Source of the DNA: Copromyces sp. CBS 386.78
Taxonomy: Eukaryota; Ascomycota; Sordariomycetes; Sordariales; Sordariaceae
DNA: 64,000 nucleotides
Assembly (NCBI GenBank): GCA_030685235.1
Contig: MU839211.1
Span: 61,619-125,618, forward strand
Reading direction: 5' to 3'
Shown: one piece after another, positions 55,986 to 64,000 of the stretch
Layout: every line of letters begins with the position of its first letter
Numbering within the stretch: the first letter of the stretch is position 1
Made by a program: the position numbers and the translations under genes
Notes under the pieces: generated by a model
The model's input: only the letters and a program-made list of their open reading frames with translations
What the model was told of the DNA's origin: nothing
Databases searched by the model: none

Positions 55986-58904
55986 TAATTAAAATAGGAA
56001 TTTAAAGTTATAAAAACGGTTAGAGGCGATTGGAGGTAGTTTGGGAGTTTTAGGATTATTTCTAATAATAATATAATGCGGGAGATATATTCGGAAGTTA
56101 TATTTAATAATATTTTAGCTAGTATTAAATAGTTTACTTAATTTACTTATTCTAATTTATTCCTCTAACTTTCTTTTTAATAGTTTAATAGTCTTCCCGC
56201 TTCTAGTTATAATTATAAGTATTAATAAAGGTACTATAATATACTTTTTGTAAGTAGGTTGTTCGTTAGAACTTAAAAGGGCAAGGGGATTATTAGAAGG
56301 TGCAGTTTAGGTTTGGGCTGCTATAATTCGTACTTGGGCGGTCTATTATTTAGTAAGAGAGTTATCCGAATTATAAGAACTCTCCAAATGTCTTTTTTAT
56401 ACTTTAATAGTAGACTATATAGAAATAGTATCGCTATTATTATTATTTATATTAACTTTATCGATTATTTTAAATTTAGACTTCTATTGGCGTAGGGATG
56501 GCTTTAGAGTTTGGCTACTCTTTATAGCCTTCCTCCCTACTTTGCCCTTCCCTTTGCCCTTCCCCTTCCCCTTCCTTTTCTCCTTCCCTTTCCCCTTCCC
56601 TTCTTTAGTATTAGGAATTTGCTAGTCCTTTAGTAGTACTACTATATTGTTCTTTGGCCGTCCTTTGGTTCTATTGGTAATTTTAGGGTTTTTGATACGT
56701 AAATATAGATCCCGTATATTTTAAAGTAGACCATTAGTTAAAGTATTTAAATAAGAAAAGTATAAATTTAGAAAGATAGACTTATTAATAGTTCTCGGGT
56801 ATAATAACGGTAATAGATATCCTACTAAGTTAGCTACTCCCTACCTTCGAATATCCTTAATATCTTATAATAATAGGGGATACTATATTACCTTTATATA
56901 ATATAGTTATAGGGTTCTAAATTTTATATTAGTCTTTTTTTTAATATTGAGGGTATTCTAGACCGGGTACAACGTAGTTAATAACAAATAAATTTAAAAC
57001 TCCGGTACGTTATTAATTAGGGAAACTCTCCTAGTATTTTTATTTTTAGCTTAGTAAATTCGCTTTATATTTTTATATTTTAGTTAGCAATATTTTTGGC
57101 CTATTAACGACACTCCCTATTTACTATCGTATAGAGGGAGGTAAAAAGATTAAATATATTTATTTTACTATTAATTAAGAAGCCTTTTACCTAATAGTTA
57201 GTAGGTTCGTTAAGGGAAGTAACTATTAGACTAAAATTGCGATATTAGGAAGTATAATAACGTGCTTATTGATAGTAGATAAATATATACGTATTTTGTA
57301 AATATAATAATATTTTTTATTAGTTTATAAAGTTAGTAATTAATTGTTTCTAACGTTGGATAAACGTTGCTTTATTAGGTGTAAAGACTATTATTTTCTA
57401 AAATTTAAATAGGCTACGATACGTATATTCGATAGCTTTTTATATCCTTACTTATATTAGCCCTATTTATATTAGCCTTACTTATATTACCCTTACTTAT
57501 ATTACCCCTACTTATATTATCCCTAGTAATATAAAGTTGGCCGTTTATAAGATTTCTTTATCGTTTAAACTAAAGGTAATAAATTCGCATTCGTTATTTA
57601 ATAAATCCGAATTTAAATTATTACCTCTACTATTTCTTTACTTCTATTTCTTCTTTATTTGTAGTAGTACGTTGCAGTTAATATAAAATATATAAATTTG
57701 CTATTGGGCGTTTGGGAATACGGTTGAAAGCATTATTTTTAATTAGGTATTAAAATTAGTAATAATAACCTTTAATTTAGTTTCCCCTACTTTAACCTTT
57801 AGACTTTCGATAGTATTCGCTATTTATATAAATTTATTAAACCGTTCATTATCGATAAGCCCGAATATAGTAGAATAGATAGAATTTATATTAATTATAC
57901 CCGTAATAATAGTAAGGGGGTAATTATATTTATATATTTTAGTATTATTAGTAAGGAAGTTAAATAAAAAATATATTATTGAAAATTGGGAACTATACCG
58001 GTTAATTTTATATATATTATTAATATTTAAATACTTTAGATAATTCTTCCATTATTTGAAGCAAGCTTTCTATACCTATATAAAGCCAATAAGACAATAA
58101 GGATCGTCTTTATCCTATTTAATAATATAAGTAACGCTAGCTTTATCAAAATATTTAATAACGGTAGTAGTAGCTTTATAATTTTTACATATAATCTTCT
58201 TAATATATTAACGCTAATTATTAATATCTTTATAGGTGAATATAAAAATATTAAATTCCCGTTCGATAATACCTAAGATTTTTCAAAGTTTAATATTAAA
58301 TTAGTAAGTTAATATAATAACCTGCTTAAATACTGTATTATCCTTTCTAAGTTTTCATTATTGTAAATAAGTAAATTTATATAAGGATTGCTGGTAATTA
58401 TAAATATAGTTTTTAAAATTAATAGTAAGTTAATAGATTTATTATTAATTATTCTATTCGAAAGTAATCGCTACCCTAGCCTATTAATAATTATATTTAC
58501 AATCCTTAGTCTTTCTAAGCTTAGCTATAAAGGGACGGGGTTAACTATAGCGGTTATACGTAAGACGGTAATATATAGGCTAGCTATTTCGATAGTTAGA
58601 AACTTATATACGGTTAAATATAAGGCCTTAGGTACAACCCTATACGTTAAATATATCTTATACTTCTTTTATAGACGAGAGAGGTATAAGTATTATATTT
58701 TTAATTATTAAGTTAGGTATTTCTTCCTCTTTACTAGTATTAAACTTTTCCCCTTCCCTTTCGTTATATAAGTCGTCGTCGCTATCCTCCTATATTTAAA
58801 TAAAGGTAGGGATAGGCGGTAGGGCGGCGGGAGAAGTAAGTGCAAATTCGTTTCTACTACTATTATAGTAGGAATTAAAATCGTTACTAATATCGACAAC
58901 GGAG
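55986..58904 (-). mobile_element. RIP-mutated Mutator-like (MULE) transposase remnant
   Basis: AT-rich and full of stops. On the minus strand near 57872-57829 it reads GLIDNERFNKFI, and near 57722-57649 FPNAQ*QIYIFYINCNV. These match the MULE domain blocks (G-x-x-D-x-E-x-x-x-x-F, and F-P-x-A-x-x-x-C-x-x-H-I-N-x-N-V); the Cys and His of CxxH are now Tyr, the changes expected from TGT-to-TAT and CAT-to-TAT. IITNFNT fits the conserved TDxE block with Asp-to-Asn changes. The upstream part (to about 58260) also reads as coding-like on this strand. The exact ends and terminal inverted repeats were not found. A pyrimidine-rich tract (56530-56608) lies towards its 3' end. Confidence 0.7.
57446..57520. 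repeat. 15-nt tandem repeat, five copies
   Basis: Units of the form CCYTAYTTATATTAN follow each other at 57446, 57461, 57476, 57491 and 57506, then a broken sixth. Differences are mainly C/T, consistent with RIP acting on an original array. Confidence 0.85.
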
Positions 58905-59149
58905 TGTTACAGGCATTGCCTGCTCCTTGTAAATAGATAGATAGGGGTGCTATACTGTATTAGTGCAGCTAGCTGAGTGTAGCTATCTAAGTGCAGTATA
59001 GCTAGCATGTATGGTGCCGCCCTGTAGACCTATAGCTATAGGGCTCTACACTATGCCCTATATAATTTTCGTATACGTATAGGTTCCTTTTCTAGTTCCT
59101 CGTATAATAATTAATATTTTACCTTAGTGCTTGCTCGCACCCTATAATA
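58905..59149. mobile_element. RIP-mutated LTR, second copy
   Basis: Starts TGTTACAGG and ends CCTATAATA. It is the same LTR as 55609-55842 but with many C-to-T and G-to-A changes and an ~11-bp length difference (an extra AGCTAGCATGTAT-like stretch before TGGTGCCGCC). The flanks CGGAG and CTTTA are not duplicates, so it is not a clean solo LTR. It directly precedes the gag-pol remnant and may be its 5' LTR. Confidence 0.8.
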
Positions 59150-62100
59150 CTTTATTATACTTAACCTCGTATTAACGCGCAATAAGTAATCTTAGTAAGA
59201 ATTAAATTTAGTAGAAGATTAATAGTAATTTAGTTTTTACGAACTTTATTTCGAAGCGAAATCGTATAATTGCCGATATAAAATTAAGAACCCTAGTAAT
59301 TAAAGTATTGAATTTAGAAATAATAAGTAAGTATTAGAGTTTTTAGAATAATAAGGGCGTAGATATTGTACTATACGATACGGTAGAAATATCTTTTTTT
59401 TAATAAGCGTTATTTAGTTATTTAAGAAAATATAATTAAGATAGTTAGTAATTTGGCGGGTAACGACGTACGCCGAATTAATTTCGCTACAATCTTCCCC
59501 TCCCTTTTAAAGGGATATAATATATTATTGAAAGCTTATAGCGGTGATTTTAACGGCCTTATAATCTCCTTAAATTTTATTAATAAAATTTGTAGTTATA
59601 AGGAAGTTATAAAGCTATTTTATTATTTTAATAGAAAAATTAACGTTTTTAATAAGTAAGTAAAGGAAGAGTAGATTTATTATATTAAGTTTAAGAACGA
59701 TACTAAATCTTTCGTTAACGAAATATAAGGAAAGGAGAAATAGTAGAAGACGGCGGAAAAGTAATTGAAGAATTAAATTAATTAATTTAATAAAATTAAG
59801 AAGTAGTTTGTATAGTAGATTTAATCCTTATAATTATAATATAATTAAATTATTGCTGAGAATACATTTCTTTATTAGAAAGTATTAAATTTTATTTAAG
59901 AAAAGACCAATTTTTAAAAAAAGTTCGATAATATTATTTAAAATAATAAGGAGGATTATTAAAGTTTTTTTAAATTTAATAAAATAGTTAATAATAATGC
60001 TAAATTATATAGGGCGGAATTAAAGAAGGTATTAGAAGATTTTAATATTTTGCGTATTATAAGTAAAATCGCTAGCGAAAAATTTACTTAAGTATAGGAG
60101 GAGATTAAAAACTTTTAAATTCGCCTCCGTTTAGTAGAAAAAGATAAAATTATTATAGAAAATAGTATTAGCGGCCTTAGAGGATTGGGTACGGGTATTA
60201 GTAGCAACTCTAATAATATAAGCGACGACTTTAGCGGTAGCGGCCTTAAAGGATTGGGTATAAGAATTAATTTTAGTTCTAGTAGTATAAGCAGCGGTCT
60301 TAGTAATAGTAATTTTAGAGGATTAGGTAAGGGAAGCGGCTTCGGTTATAACGAAGCAGGCGGCGGTTTTGGAGGCGGAGGATTTGGTTATTATAGCAGT
60401 CTTAGCGGCCCCTTTAATAGCCTTAGCGGTCCCGGCGGTCTTAGAGGCCCCGGCGGTCTTAGCGGTCCTAGCGGTCCTTACCCCCCTGCTACGGTTTTTA
60501 CCCCTATATTATATTATTATTGTAAGGTACTTTATAAAGATTTAGAGTAGTTTAAAGGTGAGGAAATAAATACGATTAAAGGTTATAACGTTTATAATAC
60601 TTAGAATTTAGAAATCCGTAGTTATTAGATTATTAATAGTTATAAATTTTTTAACGAAATGGCGAAATTGTTTTATACTATATTTTACTTAGGAAGTAAA
60701 GTAAAAATTAATATTATAGAATATTAGAAGACGATTCTTAATAACCTTTAATACTTTATCTTTTAGAAATAGTAAATAAGCGAGGAGTTTTTAATATATT
60801 TAAATGATCGCTATATATAGGGTGATATTATATAAATTATTAAGAATTTATTATTGTAATTTAAGTAAATTGGTAAATAGTCTAACTATAAGGATTTTAA
60901 GGCCTAGTTTATTACCTTAGCTAATTATTACGGTTATAATATAATTACTAAAGTCCGTTTTCTTTATTAGAAGGTTTTTAAGTTTTTAGCGGATTTGGTT
61001 TTATATTATTACGTTTAATCCGTTCGTAACGATTTTAAAGGATAGTACGAGTTATTTAAGGGTATTTTTAGAGTTTATATTAGAGTAGCCCTTTATAATA
61101 ATATTATTTAGGGTACTTAGAATAGTAATAAAGGTAGTAGTAATAGTAATATTAGTATTAGCGGTAATAATAAGGATTTTAATACTATAAATTTGGATTG
61201 CGCTAAATTTATTAAGATTTATAAGGATGTTTTATAGGAGCGTTATAATAAGGGTTTTTGTATAAATTGCGGTAAGGGTAAATATTTAATCTACGAATAT
61301 AAGAATTAAATTAATTAAAATAGTAAGGGAAAATAAATTAATTATACCAGTTTAGGTATTATAATACGTAAGTATACTAGTACGGGTGCCCTAATTATTA
61401 ATTGCGCTATAGTAAATACGGTTAATTCGGCGGCCCTGGCCGCCTTAGCGGCTTTAGTAGCCCCGGTTCCGGCTATTCTAATTTAGTAGGGAAATAGAGA
61501 ACCCTAGGGCTAAATTACGTTTAAAGGTATTCGGTAAGGATATAAAGGAGGATAGAAATAAGGGTAAATAAATTAAATATTTATATAGTCGGTTATTAGA
61601 GGATAGAGTTATTTAAATTAAATAGTTTAGAATTCTATAAGTAGAATGTAATTTTATTATTTATATATTTTTAGTATCCTTAGCGTAATAATAAAATAGA
61701 ATATATATTATTAGTCGATTTTAAATATTTAAATAAAATTTTTATTGACCGATTTTTCGTAGAGAAAGCTTGCTTAAAATTTAAATTTTTAGAAAAGCCC
61801 CGACTATTATATTTAGCCGACGGCGATTTTAAGGAATAGGTAAATTAATATATCGAAACAATAATACGGATTAGTAATTATAGAGAAGTTATTAGATTCT
61901 TCGTAGCTAATTTAGTAGTAAATTATTTAATAATCTTAGGTTGGTTATAATTATAATTTTATAATTTAAATATTAATTAGGTAATTAATAAGATTATTTA
62001 AAATATAACTTATATAGGCATTTATATATTTTAACCTTTAGAAGTAGCAGCGGTCCTAAATACCGTTCTTAATAAAATTAGGAGCGGATCCGTTTTTGAA

Positions 62101-63908
62101 GAGATTAAGAGCGGATCCGTTTTTGAAGAAATTGAAAGCGGATTTAATAATAATTCCAATTTTAATAAAAATAAATATCTCCTAGCGTAGGTAATTAATA
62201 TATTAGAGGCTCTTAAAGGTAGTTAAGTTATAATAATAGAGCTTCCGGTTTTTTTAATATACATAAGAAAATTTGAAGAACCTTTTAGCCTTATAGGGAA
62301 ATTAACGTTGGAGAAAATTAAAGCGAAAGTATAAATTATTAGCGGACGAAGGATTTAGACGATATAATAGCTAGAATAAGTAAAATATATATTCTTTTAA
62401 TAATTCGAATTAATAATTAATATAGTAGCTTTAAATTTTTTAGATATTAAATTAATTAATATAAGAACTTTTATATTTAATATATAGATAAAGAGCGTTA
62501 AAATTAGTTCTATTATATAGATAGAATTTTAAAAAGTGTAAAAAGAAAGGAAAGTAATTATTTTAATGCTATTTCTATTCGAAAACGTATAGAAAGATAT
62601 TATATAAGGAAGTGGAGAGTTATATAAACCCTATTTTAAGAATTTTAAAGTATACGAATTTATCGATTTTTATAAAGCGGAAGCTACGAGTAAGAATAAG
62701 AGAGAGTAGGCCTTTTAATTTAGTAAGTTTACGAGGGAGTATATTAATTATATATATACGTTGAAAATAATAAACGGTAAGCTTTAGAAACCGGCCGAAA
62801 AGTAGGGGCGGAAGTTAACCCCCTTAATTAAAATTAATAAGATTTATAATATTAGAGAGGAAGATATTTAGAAATTTATAAATAAGGTTATTCGGTTAAA
62901 GTATACCCTAGAAAAAGTGAAAGTACGGTTTTTAAACGAATATAAGGATTTCTTTTACGTTGCTAACTTATAGGATGCCGACGTAATACTTAAATATTAT
63001 TTTTACAATTATAAAATCTAATTAAAATTAGGGGTGGAATTTCTACCTTATTTTAAAGTACGACTAATATTATTATAGGAGTTTAAAATTATTAAATAGT
63101 AATTAGATAATAATTTGGCGAAGGGATTTATTAAATTATTTACTTCCGATATTGCTTCGCCGGTACTATTAGTCCATAAATTAGGTGGTAGCGTACGGAT
63201 TTACGTAAATTATAGAGGTATTAATAAAATTTTATTCAAAAATAAATATCCATTGCTTTTAATTAAAGAAATTTTAGATATTATTTACCGAGTTAAATAG
63301 TTTACGAAGGTAGATATTATTACCGCTTTTAATAGATTATATATAATTGAGGGATATAAATAGTTAATTACTTTTATTACGAGGTTTGGCTTTTACGAAT
63401 TATTAATTTGTCCGTTCGGTTTATTAAAAGTTCTAGCCTCGTTTTAGAATTTTATTAACGATATTTTGTATAATATTTTGAATATTTATATAATAGTATA
63501 TTTTTACAACATCCTAATTTTTTTAGAAATATACGAAGAATACATTAAATATATTAGGAAGGTTTTATAACGCTTAATTAACGTAGGTTTGTAGATTAAT
63601 ATTAATAAATGCTAGTTTTATATTTAATAGACTAAGTATTTGGGTTTTATTATTACCCTTAGGGGTATTGAAATAAATTTAAAAAAGGTGAAGGCTATTA
63701 TTAAATAGGAGGCATTTATAATAAAAAGATAATTGTAGTATTTTTTAAGTTTTACTAATTTCTATAGGAGGTTTATCGTTAATTTTTTACGTATAGGTAA
63801 GCCGTTGTACGAATTAATAAAAAAAACGATAGATTAGAGGTAGGATAAAAAGTATAATAATGCTTTTAAAGCCTTAAAAACGGCTTTTACAATTGTATTA
63901 ATTTTAGA
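59150..63908 (+). mobile_element. RIP-mutated, truncated Ty3/gypsy-type gag-pol
   Basis: Plus-strand remains of a retroelement, heavily stop-filled. In order: gag with a Gly/Ser-rich island (60185-60480); a zinc knuckle at 61259-61300 reading CINCGKGKYLIYEY, where the His and third Cys are now Tyr; an aspartic protease active-site block at 61714-61725 (V-D-F-K, the D-S-G position); and reverse transcriptase at about 63115-63700 (FTSDIASPVLLVHK, RIYVNYRGINKI, CPFGL, and VYFYNILIF at the YxDD site). It ends at the start of RNase H, so integrase and 3' LTR are missing. The order gag-PR-RT and RT motifs fit Ty3/gypsy. Not functional. Confidence 0.88.
62082..62145 (+). repeat. 27-nt tandem repeat in the retroelement
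   Basis: Units at 62082-62108 and 62109-62135 (GAGCGGATCCGTTTTTGAAG..), then a partial third. It keeps the reading frame and retains GC, suggesting an older coding repeat between protease and reverse transcriptase. Confidence 0.85.
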
Positions 63909-64000
63909 GAATGTCTTTTCGCACCGTAATGAATGTCTTCCGGCACCGTAGCCCCACCCACTTACACCCTTCCCGCGCGCTAATGCACGCCAAAATTTTT
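63909..64000. other. Abrupt return to normal GC, with a 22-nt repeated unit
   Basis: Composition changes sharply at about 63909. Two units GAATGTCTTttcGCACCGTA (63909-63928) and GAATGTCTTccgGCACCGTA (63931-63950) lie 22 nt apart at the boundary. The sequence runs off the window, and its identity is unknown. Confidence 0.5.

Noticed and set aside
58388..58711. 107-codon plus-strand frame in the AT-rich block
   Set aside because: Ile/Leu/Tyr-rich frame typical of RIP-mutated DNA; the minus strand carries MULE-like blocks instead.
1..64000. CRISPR arrays, rRNA genes, telomere repeats and biosynthetic gene clusters
   Set aside because: No spaced direct repeats of CRISPR type, no rRNA sequence, no TTAGGG arrays, and no grouped synthase or tailoring enzymes are visible.

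Overview
This window comes from a filamentous ascomycete close to Neurospora (Sordariomycetes). The evidence is short introns with GTATGT/GTAAGT donors and CTAAC-type branch sites, GC-rich third positions, long intergenic leaders, and a right-hand block mutated by C-to-T/G-to-A changes that leave TpA-rich, stop-filled transposon remains, the mark of repeat-induced point mutation (RIP). The order mitochondrial aspartate aminotransferase, GH5_7 mannanase, secreted tripeptidyl peptidase agrees with what I remember of the N. crassa locus around gh5-7, but I could not check this.

Layout. 0.4-10.4 kb: aspartate aminotransferase (-), a small secreted Cys-rich protein, the mannanase, a second small secreted Cys-rich protein next to a 32-bp perfect inverted repeat, an FHA-like protein kinase (-), and a divergently transcribed SDH assembly factor of the SDHAF4 family. 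11-16 kb: a very large Gln/Pro/His-rich protein with an Rxt3 domain (Rpd3L histone deacetylase complex) (-). 16-28 kb: two long gene-poor stretches flanking a secreted sedolisin (-). 28-43 kb: a large disordered protein of unknown function, a Utp12-domain ribosome biogenesis protein (-) with a broken or read-through tail, and a BET bromodomain protein (Bdf1). 45-54.6 kb: a small DUF6640-like membrane protein, a type II membrane protein with an SGNH-hydrolase-like layout, an MFS transporter, a pol III-like element, and a CorA-like membrane protein. 55-64 kb: AT-rich RIP-mutated heterochromatin holding a nearly unmutated solo LTR with its target-site duplication, a dead Mutator-like (MULE) transposase, a second mutated LTR, and a truncated Ty3/gypsy gag-pol. 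Normal GC content returns abruptly at about 63.9 kb.

The genes do not form a pathway. They are ordinary single-copy euchromatic genes: chromatin regulators (Rxt3, Bdf1), mitochondrial functions (AAT, SDHAF4) and secreted degradative enzymes (mannanase, sedolisin). The most unusual items are a 3-nucleotide microexon in the aminotransferase gene, the 32-bp inverted repeat framing a possible small transposon, the amber-interrupted C-terminal extension of the Utp12 protein, and the age contrast between the two LTR copies. I did not find a convincing new multi-gene system.
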